The notes under the pieces were generated by a model. The model was not told where the DNA came from. It did no database searches and saw nothing but the letters and a program-made list of their open reading frames with translations. This document shows positions 1 to 9,900 of a stretch of 64,000 bases of DNA, in pieces. Where the stretch lies: positions 1,233,501 to 1,297,500 of the forward strand of contig NC_135551.1 of the NCBI RefSeq assembly GCF_964340395.1, in the 5' to 3' direction. Positions within the stretch are counted from its first letter, which is position 1; each line of letters opens with the position of its first letter. This stretch comes from Glandiceps talaboti. Taxonomy: Eukaryota > Hemichordata > Enteropneusta > Spengelidae. A program made the translations under genes and the position numbers.

Positions 1-40
1 GTTTGATGAAAGGGAGCTGCTGTTCTCAAACATTGATGGT
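1..40 (+). CDS. Partial 3' end of a coding exon, possibly RhoGEF (DH) domain
   Basis: Read from base 2, the window opens with thirteen codons giving FDERELLFSNIDG, followed at once by gtaagt at 41-46, which is a consensus 5' splice donor. The exon ends exactly on a codon boundary (phase 0). The LFSNID pattern after acidic and charged residues resembles the start of Dbl-homology domains, where a Leu-Phe-x-Asn-Ile motif precedes the helix that contacts Rho GTPases. This is family knowledge applied to thirteen residues, so the exon call is firmer than the family call. The rest of the gene would lie left of the window and, downstream, in later exons. I could not find the next exon. Any short charged peptide could match by chance. 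Confidence 0.45.
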
Positions 41-198
41 GTAAGTCAAATCGATTCATATCGATATCATGGCAACAAATCTCACAAATATTATGTCAAT
101 GTCATGTGAACACATACTTTCTAATACATTCTGTCGAAATGCAAAATATCCCCGAACAAAACTCAGCTAAAAATGACAGATGAATAATAAAGTGTACA

Positions 199-475
199 TT
201 CATTCATTTATTCATTCATTCATCCATCAATTCATCCATCCATCCATCCATCGATCAATTAATTAATTAATTAATTAATTTGTTCGTTCGTTCCTTCCTT
301 CGTTCGTTAAAATGAATGACATCCACCCAGTCAGTAATTAATTAATTAATTAATTAATTAATTAGTTCGGTCGTCCATTCATTCATTCATTTGTTCGTTC
401 ATTCGTTCGTTCGTTCATTCATTTACTCATCCATTCATTTCTTTGTTCGTTCATTCGTTCGTTTGTTTGTTTAAT
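199..475. repeat. Mixed tetranucleotide microsatellite (ATTC, CATC, TTAA, TTCG)
   Basis: The stretch is built from runs of ATTC, CATC, TTAA and GTTC-type tetramers that grade into one another. TTAA blocks occur near 255-280 and 336-363. The mix suggests an old (ATTC)n tract that has drifted and re-expanded. No coding potential is seen. Confidence 0.9.
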
Positions 476-496
476 CATTCTTACACTTCCTCATCA

Positions 497-912
497 CATA
501 CATACATACATACATACATACATACATACATACATACGTACGTACGTACGTACGTACATACATACATATACACACATACATACATACATACATACATACG
601 TACGTACGTACACACACATGCATACATACACACGTACATACGTACGTACGTACGTACATACATACATACATACATACATACATGCATACATACATACATA
701 CATACATACATACATACACACATGCACAATACATACATACATACATACATACATACATACATACATACATACATACATACATACATACATACACACACAT
801 GCACAATACATACATACATACATACATACATACATACATACACACACATGCACAATACATACATACATACATACATACATACATACATACATACATACAT
901 ACATACATACAT
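497..912. repeat. (ACAT)n microsatellite, 416 bp
   Basis: Nearly pure ACAT repeats with internal variants: ACGT blocks near 536-560, 600-612 and 634-656, and ACAC/ATGCACAAT interruptions that recur near 720, 796 and 846. The recurring interruptions show that segments of about 60 bp were themselves duplicated. Reading frames here are open on both strands only because the tetramer contains no stop codon. They are not genes. Confidence 0.95.
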
Positions 913-1104
913 GTATGCGGATTGATTGAAATATTAATAACATGATTAATTGTTCAATCAATTTGTACATTCATCAATGCAATTAATATGCTTGTTGAAC
1001 TTGATCTACTTTCGTTTGACGTAATGAGTTTTCATTCTTGTATTTCTTTATTTAGCTAACCCATTTTTAGTGTGCAAGGAAGGACCCTCCTTAATGTCAT
1101 TTTT

Positions 1105-1308
1105 ATTACAAATTTCTGCAATTTTATTACATGTTTTTTTTTCTGAAATTTATTACAGATATCGGTATTTGTTATTACATTTGTCATTCATAGAAATTAT
1201 TACAAATTTCGGCAATTATTACAAATGTCGGTTTTACATTAAAAACATGATTTTTATTACAAATATTGGCATTATTACAAATGTCGGCAATTCTTACAAA
1301 TGTTGGTT
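1105..1308 (+). repeat. Degenerate minisatellite with ATTACAAAT-TCGG motif
   Basis: The phrase TTATTACAAAT followed by TTCGG or GTCGG and then AATT recurs about ten times with varied spacing, with a basic unit of roughly 17-20 bp. Copies differ by small insertions, so this is an old array. No gene is seen. The stretch 913-1104 beside it is plain AT-rich DNA with no recognisable feature. Confidence 0.75.
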
Positions 1309-1445
1309 GTACAGTGCATGTGTGCGTGCGGCGTGCGTCCGGAGCCATATCTTGAACATTCATTGATCGATTTCTTTCAAACTTAAATGGATAATAAACT
1401 ATGACTGACATATGCACGTCAATTTGTTTTGGGATATGATGCAAT

Positions 1446-1556
1446 TTAATAATAATAATAATGTTTATTTATCATATATATACGCTACTGCACATATAAT
1501 GAAATACGTCTTGGTTTTGCGAGATACAGACAAGCACTCAGCATAAACAAAAACAA

Positions 1557-1587
<31 letters not shown>
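1446..1587 (-). repeat. (AAT)n and (AAC)n tracts, possible retroelement 3' tail
   Basis: An (AAT)n run at about 1446-1463 is followed by GTTTATTT. A second tract of AAAAC and AAC units lies at 1544-1587. Read on the minus strand, AATAAAC followed by a (TTA)n tail has the form of a LINE or SINE 3' end. No coding remnant is left to confirm this, so the retroelement reading is an inference. Confidence 0.5.
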
Positions 1588-1911
1588 GAACATACAATAC
1601 ATTTACATGGGTAAAAAGTTAAGAGACGCGAAATCGATGCACTCTCGAGATACTCAGGTAAGATTCGTTCAAGGTTCTAACAGCTGTAGGATAACCAGAT
1701 TTAAACTGAATGCCTTCCATAAGGGCAAAGTTTTGAGATTGTCGTTCCTACAGACAATTGTTAGAATACAACAGAACATATGCAATAAGTTATTTTTTCT
1801 CATTGATTGCTATTTGACCATTGCTGTTAGTGATCTCCTGGCCAACCACAACATGTAATGTGAAGCTTTACAGAATGTTGTAGCATAGCACTCACCGTAG
1901 AAAGAGTTTTA

Positions 1912-2270
1912 AAGGCAAAAAAAAAATTATTTCTGGTCAGCAGCCATCACTTAAGTATCCCCCTTCCCATGTTAATTTTTTACGTGTTTGTCCAGCAAAT
2001 TCAGTCTGCAGATGAAAGGGAAAACACAAAAGTAACTCTCCCTACATTAATTGCCACCAGTGAAGACAACTGCAAAACTGATTATGAACTAGCTTATGAC
2101 ATCAGCCCCACATACACACTTGCTGTAAAGTACTAAATAAAAAGAACATTAACTGTAATGATGAGTAGATTGATTAACATTTGTTGAGAATGTAAAAAAA
2201 ATAATCTCATTGTCGCACCACTTTAGACAAGAGTACCTGACCAGAAACTATTTTTTCCTTTTTTGTGGCC
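1912..2270. mobile_element. Small MITE-like insertion with inverted ends
   Basis: TTATTTCTGGTCAG at 1927-1940 is matched in inverted form by CTGACCAGAAACTA at 2237-2250, and outside both lie A-rich (left) and T-rich (right) tracts. The interval has no coding capacity and is absent from the other copies of the surrounding element, so it looks like a later insertion of about 340 bp. The outer boundary is uncertain because of the A and T runs. I could not fix a target duplication and do not assign a superfamily. Confidence 0.5.
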
Positions 2271-2528
2271 TACCAAAAATATGCCAATAACTTATTAAAA
2301 CTAAAAACTACATAAGTAATATTTTCAGGACAGGTGCGCTTTGGTATCGCAAATATATGTACCAAGTTATAATGAATTTGAAGTTTGCATTCTTGAGATA
2401 TAGCCTAATTACCGAAACAATTAATTACTTAAATTGCTCATTAATATTCATGGAATGTTTACCAAAACCTACGGAACATGTGTACAAAATTTCGTTTGAA
2501 TTGAGCAAGCCGTGTTGGAGAAAACAAT

Positions 2529-2560
2529 GACACAGACAGAAAAACACAGACAGACAGACA

Positions 2561-2613
<53 letters not shown>
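2529..2613. repeat. (CAGA)n/(AC)n microsatellite
   Basis: CAGA and GACA units pass into an uninterrupted (AC)n run of about 45 bases. It is the microsatellite end of the Helitron-like copy A, and it is also where the adjoining LINE's C-terminal frame ends. Confidence 0.9.
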
Positions 2614-3660
2614 CCTTTCACCCACTAAATACATCTCTTCCTTATGGAAGAAAAAACTATTTAAAGACCGATTGGAACCAGACTTAATTGAACGATACCG
2701 TTCCCCAGAAAGCATCAATTGAAACAAATTATGTGCAGGGTGGTGCTCATCACAGACGATAGACATAGATTTTTTCAACACTCGAGCCCTGTAGAGATCG
2801 TCAAGCGATGGAAGACTGCATCCAGTGATTTTACTGGCAGTGTTGATGACCCGATTGAGTTGCTTCCTGTCATCCATTGTGGCATTACCATACTAGACAA
2901 TGAATGAGAAAGTCAAGACACTCTCAATCACTGTCCGATAAAATTTAACCAACAATTTCTGACTTACACGAAAGCTCCTCAATCGTCTTAGAAAGAATAA
3001 TCTTGGCTGTGCTTTCTTAACTATAAAATCAACATTAGTCTCCCATTTCAAATCGGCAGAAAGATGGACACCGAGAAATTTGAAACATTGCACATCTTCT
3101 ACTTCGGAATCATTTATGACTAGTGGAGTAATTTCTGATGGGTTTTTTACGAAAATCCACAATTACTTCCTTTGTTTTCTTGACATTTAACTCCAGATTG
3201 TTGTCGGAGCACCATCTAAATGTATCGTCTACTTGCTTTCTATACGATGATTCATCAGTTGTGATAAGACCCCCAATGGTGGTGTCATCGCCAAACTTTA
3301 CCGAAATTATTGTCAAAACTAGCAACACAATCATGTGTAAACAAGGAATAAAGTATCGGTGACAGTATCCTTGTGGTGTACCGGTATCGTATTCAGGACT
3401 ATGGATTTTGAAAAGTTACAGCCAATTTTTACAACCTATGAGCGATCCAATAAAAAGTCTAAAATCCATTTACAAATTGAATGGTTAAGGTTGAGGTTCA
3501 TTAGTTTATGATACAGTATAAAAGGTGAAACAGTGTTAAAAGCTGAACTATAATCGATGAATACTAGCTTGCAATAATTTGGAGTGTTCCTGTCAAGGAA
3601 CTGGGAAACTTTAAATAATGCCCAAGCTACTGCATCATCAACGGATCTGTTTGCCAACTA
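2614..3660 (-). pseudogene. 5'-truncated, decayed L2/CR1-type LINE reverse transcriptase
   Basis: Reading from 3660 down, the minus strand carries the second half of a non-LTR reverse transcriptase in family order. The SVDDAV start leads to the FIDYSSAFNTV palm motif (about 3600-3540) and WILDFL (about 3460). A frameshifted GTPQG/LYSLFTHDC block follows (about 3400-3320), then the catalytic box FGDD at 3295-3284, FKFLGVHLS, and RLFFLRRLRSF. The end is the C-terminal SGERYRSIK segment (about 2720). This order is typical of L2/CR1 elements that spread by target-primed reverse transcription. Damage is clear: frameshifts near 3335-3435 and near 3145, and a TGG-to-TAG stop at 2893-2895 within an otherwise intact WYGNAT motif. 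The catalytic box has Gly where Ala is usual. Endonuclease and N-terminal parts are absent, as expected of 5' truncation. Confidence 0.9.
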
Positions 3661-4130
3661 AGAGCTATTTTTGGGTCAAAAAATATAAACTCCAAAACTA
3701 CTGGGCAGATTGGCCTGAAATTTGAAATTTCTTAAAAGCATTATTCTGCAGATTTTCTGTAAAACATTTTGGCCCCAGCAACAATGACGATGCTCATAGC
3801 AACAACCAAATGACAGTGTGTTTTGGTCAAATAACAACATCATCATCAAAAAATGTATGCAAATGTCCTTAGCAACCATGACCATGCCCATAGCAACAGC
3901 CAAACGGTGGTGTTTTTTTACAAAGATAACAGGGATTTTTTAGACAAGTGAACAAACATTTTTAAAGTGTATGCAAATGAACCTAGCAACAAGAGTACGC
4001 CCATAGCAACACCCAAATGATCTCTTTTATTGGAAAGATAACAACGGGAATTAGTAGATAAATAAACATTTAAAAAAATATGCAAATATTCAGTCAATTA
4101 TAAAGTTGTCCTACAATGCCATTGGCACAA
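3661..4130 (+). repeat. Family 3 tandem-core repeat, copy 1, with terminal hairpin
   Basis: Three subrepeats of about 110-120 bp share ATGCAAAT, then (C)CTAGCAAC, then GCCCATAGCAAC, then AAAGATAACA and AATAAACATTT. The block ends with TGCC-ATT-GGCA at 4117-4127, a short perfect hairpin. The same plan recurs 1.3 kb away at 4966-5370 in the same orientation. Core subrepeats plus a terminal hairpin suggest a Helitron-like non-autonomous element, but no microsatellite is present, so the class is open. The left edge coincides with the truncated 5' end of the LINE. Confidence 0.6.
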
Positions 4131-4965
4131 AATTTCATACAATCTTATACATCACGCTACCATGACTGGTGGCAATCCCCTGAAAACATCCATTGCGGGG
4201 AATGAGTCATCTCTGATGGCTGCGTGTAGTCCATGTATTGATCTCGCCTGAATACTATCTGTCACATCGGTTCATTCAAAGGAATCTTTTATGATTCTTC
4301 GAGGTTAATGAATCTAGAACTGTGATACTGTCGAACTTCAAAGATTGTCTGTGATGAGGTGAATATTAGAACAAATTAGGTGTAATGGTTGGCAAAACAG
4401 TGTCATCATTTTTACCCCAAGCTCAGAGAAGTTGCTTGTCTGTGCCTCAAGTTAATACCTATGCCATGGCGGTTCATATTGCTACGATTGCTCATTGTAT
4501 TGTCGACATGTCTCCTTTCATACTGATAAAACACTCTATCTATGTTCTTATCAAACAAAACTGATCAGATAGAATGCTTCTTTTGTTTTAAAGGAACTTA
4601 TAACCGTCAACGCCATTGCCTTTAGCCAACGGACATGGTGCAGACTGCTTTTTGCTATGCTCTTTATTTGTGAACACAACATTTCCTTCATGTAATGACA
4701 CCCAAAATTAGCACTATAGTCTTATACGATTTCCGGTAAAGTATTCAAGGCATCGAACATGCAAACACAAATTTCCTTGGAACAAACAGAACAATGAGAT
4801 CATTTCTAATTCACAATATATTTCTAACATTTGAATTATATAACAGGCCGGGGGGGGGGGGCAAACGGCCAGGGGACAAAAGACCGAGGGCAACGGGCCT
4901 GCTTCCATGTACATGAACATGATGATCCCATCGCTGCTATGCAAATTAGGTCTAAAAATCACAAT
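4131..4965. other. No gene recognised; AT-rich DNA with a G12 run
   Basis: I see no coding exon, RNA gene or repeat family here. A run of 12 G lies at 4850-4861. Short open frames are of chance length. Confidence 0.6.
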
Positions 4966-5370
4966 ATTGGTCAAAAAATTCTATCTTGAAAACTACACAC
5001 AATGAATGGGACTGAAACTTAGTTGGGATGTTTCTGGAGGTGTTATTCTGCAGTTATTGTTCAAAATATTTTGACACACCAGGTCCTAGCGACCATGGCC
5101 ATGCCCTTAGCAACAGTGAAATGATAATGCGCATTACAAAGATAGCACCAGGGATTGGTAGGTAAGTGAATAGTGAATAAAAATGAATGCAAATATGCCT
5201 AGCAACAGGCCCACACTCATAGCAACAACGAAGAATGGTGTATTTCATATAAATAATTAATAGGCAGGCAAATAAACATTTAAAAAATGTAAGCAAATAT
5301 GCCTAGCAACAAGCCCACGCCCATAGCAACAGCCAAATACAGTTGTGCTACAACACCATTGGTGCTATTT
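4966..5370 (+). repeat. Family 3 tandem-core repeat, copy 2, with terminal hairpin
   Basis: This copy aligns with the one at 3661-4130 from GGTCAAAAAAT through the CCTAGCAAC/CCCATAGCAAC subrepeats to the end. Its terminal hairpin is CACC-ATT-GGTG at 5354-5364. The stem bases differ from those of copy 1 yet still pair, which points to conserved structure rather than chance. Each subrepeat carries CATAGCAAC, which equals the right half of an RFX X-box; that may be coincidence. Confidence 0.6.
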
Positions 5371-6635
5371 TTTCTCCTGAGTCAATGGTAGGCTGGCATT
5401 TATACCAGCTATTGAATGATGTATCACAACTAAATGGTAAGGCGGATTCGGTAATATTTCCAGCAATTCACTTAAGGCGTTCTGCTTTCATGCTTTCACT
5501 TAAGGAGTTCTGCTTTCATGATGTTTGATGGCAAACATCAGAGAAATGTCAAAGACAAAAAGTCTTGAAATCCCTTCTTCTGCTCATTCTGGGGGCAGGA
5601 AATTCACTCTGATTATGATTGGGTCAAACCCCAAAGTATGGGTTCTGTTTGGATACTGTTTTAATAGTTAAAACTCTGAACATGTAACTGAAACCAAGTC
5701 TTGGGTCAAAGTCCAAGCATGGCTGTAGCCATGTGTACAGCACAGTAGTGTGAATATGTTGAAAGCTTTGGCTAAATATTGGTGTAGTGAATTCTAATGG
5801 TAAATACTTGGATCCGAATGTGAATCCAAAAATAAAATTCAGTCAATACCTGACCTGGCCTGACCTAGTTTGGCCTGCATCTGGCCTGTACCTGTGTTTT
5901 GTATCAACCACAGAGTGATGGAACTTTCACCATGATATAGTAACAATGTAGGCTGGTAGCCTATCAAAACAAGGGCAGACTACAGGTATGAGTTACGTTT
6001 TGTCTTTCTTATCAGGTCGTAACATTTTGTCTTTCTTATCTGGTCGCCGTGAAATTCAATTACCGGTGATTTAGGCAACGCTTCTTTTCTATTGAACGGA
6101 AAATCAAAGGTTTGTTTATGTGTGGACTCTTATTGAAAGAGAAACATTTTGCAAGAAACAGGTCAGAAACGGGTATTGTTGCGAGGTGGATTACGAGCTC
6201 AGTCATTGTCTCAGGTAGGCTGGAAGGGTCTTCTTTGTTTCAAGCATATGCCGAAAGTTACCTAGTGACATGTTGCTCTTGGCAACCATCGATTTTCTAT
6301 TCCAACACTGCATCACCGGTAAAGGTCAAAGATCCGAATGTGTAATCTTTGAGCGGAAGCGGACATTTTTGCGAAAACAGTTTGAAAATCGAGCGAGATT
6401 TAGTTGAGTTATTGCCTTTTAAAACTTACTTGTTAGGAACGGTCATAATGATTATATATTGAGCATATTTGAGTGAAAAATGCAGAAATATGGAAAACAT
6501 ATGCACTGTATGGCAAAATCTGACGATACGCCATTGCTCTGTAGTATTAAAGCCACGCTCTGGGATTTTTGTCACAAAAATCGATACGTCATTCAGTAGT
6601 CGTAACATTTCTAATATTTACACAAGTAAGGTTTA
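5371..6635. other. No gene recognised; two short local duplications
   Basis: No exon or element is recognised. A 24-bp phrase starting at 5469 is repeated with one mismatch at 5497 (period 28). A 22-bp phrase at 5998-6019 is repeated at 6025-6046 (period 27, one mismatch). These look like recent slippage events in otherwise unique DNA. The 77-codon frame at 6112-6345 resembles no family I know. Confidence 0.6.
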
Positions 6636-6709
6636 GGGAGTCGTCATTATTTATGACGGGGGGGGGGTGGGTTCGGAGATGTTCCATTAAGACATCCATC
6701 CATACATAC

Positions 6710-6740
<31 letters not shown>

Positions 6741-7475
6741 CATACATACATACATACATACATACATACATACATACATGCACGCATGCATACATACATA
6801 CACACACACACACACACATGCACACATGCACACATACATACATACATACATACATACATACATACATACATGCATGCATGCATACACACACACATACATA
6901 CATACATACATACATACATACATACATACATACATACATACATACATACATACAGACAATACATACATACACACACACACATACATACATACATACATAC
7001 ATACATACATACATACATACATACATACATACATACACTCATACATACATACATACATACATACATACATACATACATACATACATACAAACAAACAAAC
7101 AAACCCAAATTAAATTTCCTCATAACATGATGGATGTAGCTTATTTCAAAAGGAAGAGGTAACAATGAATGCAGCTAATTCCAAAAGTAGTTAGTAAAAT
7201 TGGAAATTAGGCCATATAAGTTGAATTAAGGTTGAGGGAGCCAGGTGTGGGTGAGTACCCCCTCTCGCCCTGGAGATTTTTGAAATTCAAGGACTAAAAC
7301 AATGCTTTCTGGTGCTATTTTAACATGTCAAGGTAGAAATAATACTACATGAAATTTGAGAAGCCCCCCTTTCACGCCCCAGTTTTTGAGTAACCCCCTT
7401 TCAGTTTTCAGTTTTTGAGTGACCCCCCCCCTCTATTCCTCCGACTCCCCCAGGTCATAAATAATGACGGCTCCC
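6636..7475. mobile_element. Probable PIF/Harbinger-type MITE with TTA target duplication
   Basis: The left end starts GGGAGTCGTCATTATTTATG at 6636. The right end, read in reverse complement from 7475, starts GGGAGCCGTCATTATTTATG. Similarity continues through a G-rich block into TCGGAG, about 40 bp in all. The bases just outside are TTA at 6633-6635 and TTA at 7476-7478, matching the 3-bp TWA duplications known for PIF/Harbinger transposons. Each arm contains GTCAT-TATTT-ATGAC, itself a hairpin. The interior is non-coding and carries a 400-bp ACAT microsatellite, so the element would depend on a transposase encoded elsewhere. Confidence 0.6.
6692..7101. repeat. (ACAT)n microsatellite, about 410 bp
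   Basis: ACAT repeats with ACAC, ATGC and AGACAAT interruptions. It lies wholly inside the MITE-like element and probably expanded after insertion. Open frames through it on both strands are artefacts of the tetramer. Confidence 0.95.
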
Positions 7476-7478
7476 TTA

Positions 7479-8260
7479 GGGAGCCTTCAGTAATTACAAG
7501 GGGGAGGGCCGGGGAAATGGGGGGTCACCTTTTACAAATCGGCTCTCGGAGGAGGGCCATATTTTAGAAAACTGGCTGGGGGTGGGGATGGGTGGGTCAC
7601 ATTTTGCATTGATAAACTGTATTGTCTAACGTAACATTATTTTGTAATTTTGGCATCTTTGCATAGTTGTATGCAAACTCCATGTAATGCAATACAGCCA
7701 GTAGGTACACACTTAGTGACCCCTCAAAAATTAATATTATTTTGATTGTTGACACTGTACTTTGCATTGCTAAAAACTATGTGTATTAGGTACTCAAAAC
7801 ATGTTTCACTTTTATCATAGTATCCTTGTAATCATGGTAATAGACAGCCCAATGATGCCTTAAATTATGACTTCAATTATGGCTTAGGGTTAGGTATCAT
7901 ATTATCATACCATATCATCAATTAGCTGCTGACAACCATGTGGCATATAGTGAACAGTGTCTTCATATAAATATAATGTGGTGGTAGTAGTAGTTGGGGA
8001 AATAACCAATGCTTTTAACATTTTCATTGTGGTGGCAGCGATGGGATTGATTCCTTTAAACCTCAGTTTAAACCAACGATTTTGGGAGTTGTGTCCTTTT
8101 CCATGTCTGACAGCATTTAAACAATGTTTTTGAAATATTTTAACAAGGGGAGGGTCATATTTCAGAGAAAGGAAATTGCGGTATGGTCACTTTTTAGCTC
8201 TAAGTCAACAGAATTCGGGGACGTCACATTTTACACGTGAATTTACAATTATTGTCTATC
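7479..8260 (+). repeat. G-rich degenerate repeat beginning with a second GGGAGCC end
   Basis: Directly after the TTA at 7476-7478 the sequence starts GGGAGCCTTCAGTAATTAC, which resembles the MITE terminus and contains the palindrome GTAATTAC. A series of G-rich phrases ending in GTCAC or GTCATATTT follows (7525-7610), with further relatives at 8150-8240. This may be a second, related element that shares the TTA, but I could not find its opposite end. Confidence 0.4.
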
Positions 8261-8998
8261 GCTATGATTGTTGTACATGTATTTTAGCGAGGGAATATGT
8301 AAAGCATGCCTGAGATACTCAACACAAAACCCATGTCATGTACAAACTGTTGATATGTTCAAATTTCTCACGACATTCGTCAGTCGGACGACATCCAATT
8401 CATGTATTTGTGGTCGATTTTGATACGGGAATACTCGTTATTTGTTTACAACAATATGGAGTCAATTGGAAACCCGGGATTAGAAACATTGCGTTCACTG
8501 TTTATATGCAGGGATTGTATTTAATCCGTATGTCAATACAATATCCCGGTAAAATGATAATAAACAATCTATCTGTTTATTATGTATGATTTTGTCAATG
8601 TATGCGAGAATATGTTGAACCCAGGCAGATTCAAACATTTGAAAGTTATTTCCATGACAATAGAGTAATGTTTACTTGTGATTATTTCGAACAATGCGAG
8701 AGGGTCCGTTGCTGATTAGTTTCTGTGCAGCAATCAATGATTAGTCTATGGGAAGAGATGTGTGAAAAACGCTGTGCAAATTGTCTCTTTGGTACAAGGT
8801 AAATACCGTCCTCAGACTCATATGTGTCCTTGGAAGGTATATAGTACATGTACGTGAACTGTGGTATTGTTTGCGACCTTAGGCTACACAGTAGATGGGA
8901 ATAATTGCCAATTAGTGCAAGCCTTGTCCTTATCTTCAATTTATAAAGATGTTACCTTGAAAAATCAGTATTATATTACACCTAGAGTTATTTCACCT
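8261..8998. other. No recognised gene; one 83-codon frame at 8338-8589
   Basis: An open frame of 83 codons on the + strand (8338-8589) has a mixed residue composition with no low-complexity bias. It shows no motif I recognise, no splice context and no Kozak support. In AT-rich animal DNA a frame of this length is expected by chance. Nothing else is seen here. Confidence 0.3.
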
Positions 8999-9024
8999 CC
9001 CGTTAGAGGAGTTTATGTTATGAT

Positions 9025-9071
<47 letters not shown>

Positions 9072-9900
9072 GGCTGGCTGTCTGTCTGTCTGTCTGTCTG
9101 TATGTATGTGTTTCTGTATGTATGTATGTATGTATGTATGTATGTATGTATGTATGTATGTATGTATGTATGTATGTATGTATGTATGTATGTGTGTCTG
9201 TCTGTCTGTCTGTCCATGGACATGATATCTCAAAAACTACTGCATTGATTCTAATGAAACATCTTCCATCACAAGATCACAATCACAAGAACTGACTAGA
9301 TTTTGATAAACATCCAATGAACATTAATTAGTAATTTACGTAATTGATGAGGCTATATGTTAAGAATGCACACTTCAAATTCATGTATTAACAATAACAT
9401 GGCGCATATGTTGTATATAGTTTGTTAATGTAGCTTATTAAGAATTTGCATAACTAACTTGTTGTAATTTAGGCTATATCTTTAGGATGCAAGCTTCAAA
9501 TTTCATATAATTTGGTACATATATCAATCATAACAATGCACACATATCCTATGAGGCCTGCTGGCATTGCTATTACTTTTAATGATCAATTTGCCTTATT
9601 AATTATTTTCGGTGATTAAGCTATACCTTAAGAATGCACACTTCAAATTCCAGATAATTTGGCACATACTTCAACCATGACAAAGCATACATATTTTTCG
9701 ATAATTAAGCAATATAACTATGCAAGCTCCAAATTTCATATAGTTTCATATAATTTATTTTCCAATTAAGGGGTACATCATGTATAATACCTATAGCTCA
9801 GAAGTTCAAAATTTTGCATTTCAACAATACAATGTGTGTAGGATCAAAAATATATGCTTTTGCCCTGAGGAGAGGTATTCAGTTTAAATCTGGTTTAATT
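8999..9900 (-). mobile_element. Helitron-like non-autonomous element, family 1, copy B
   Basis: On the minus strand this copy runs from the left end near 9895 (accagatttaaactgaatac, then cagggcaaaag) through atgatgtaccccttaat (about 9785). At least three AT-rich core subrepeats of about 130 bp follow, with phrases such as gcttcaaatttcatataatt read on the + strand. It then reaches the phrase gatatcatgtccatggaca before the microsatellite. All these blocks appear in the same order in the copy at 32,305-33,440. The right flank after the microsatellite (ctcctctaacgggaggtg on minus) corresponds to the short inverted repeat of the other copy. No protein is encoded. Confidence 0.65.
9026..9212. repeat. 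(TCTG)n(TATG)n(TCTG)n compound microsatellite
   Basis: A block of about 75 bp of TCTG/GGCTG units, then about 95 bp of TATG, then TCTG again. It is the terminal microsatellite of Helitron-like copy B. Confidence 0.95.

Larger units (their letters stand above)
1685..2613 (+). mobile_element. Helitron-like non-autonomous element, family 1, copy A (interrupted)
   Basis: The left end (accagatttaaactgaatgc, then ataagggcaaag) matches the left end of the copy at 32,305 and the reverse complement of the copy near 9900. The right part (2290-2528) holds the family core: a phrase for a pronounced AT-rich segment containing gcattcttgagatatagcct, then acaaaatttcgtttgaatt. It ends in a CAGA/AC microsatellite at 2529-2613. 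The usual terminal hairpin is missing because an L2-type LINE abuts the microsatellite. A MITE is nested inside. Tandem core plus terminal microsatellite is the plan of Helentron-associated elements (HINEs, such as bivalve pearl). The assignment rests on this architecture and on comparison among the four copies in the window. Confidence 0.6.

Noticed and set aside
497-912. Overlapping open frames on both strands as genes
   Set aside because: They are translations of ACAT tetramers. The same applies to 6692-7101, 9026-9212 and the pentamer frames at 27,038-28,117.
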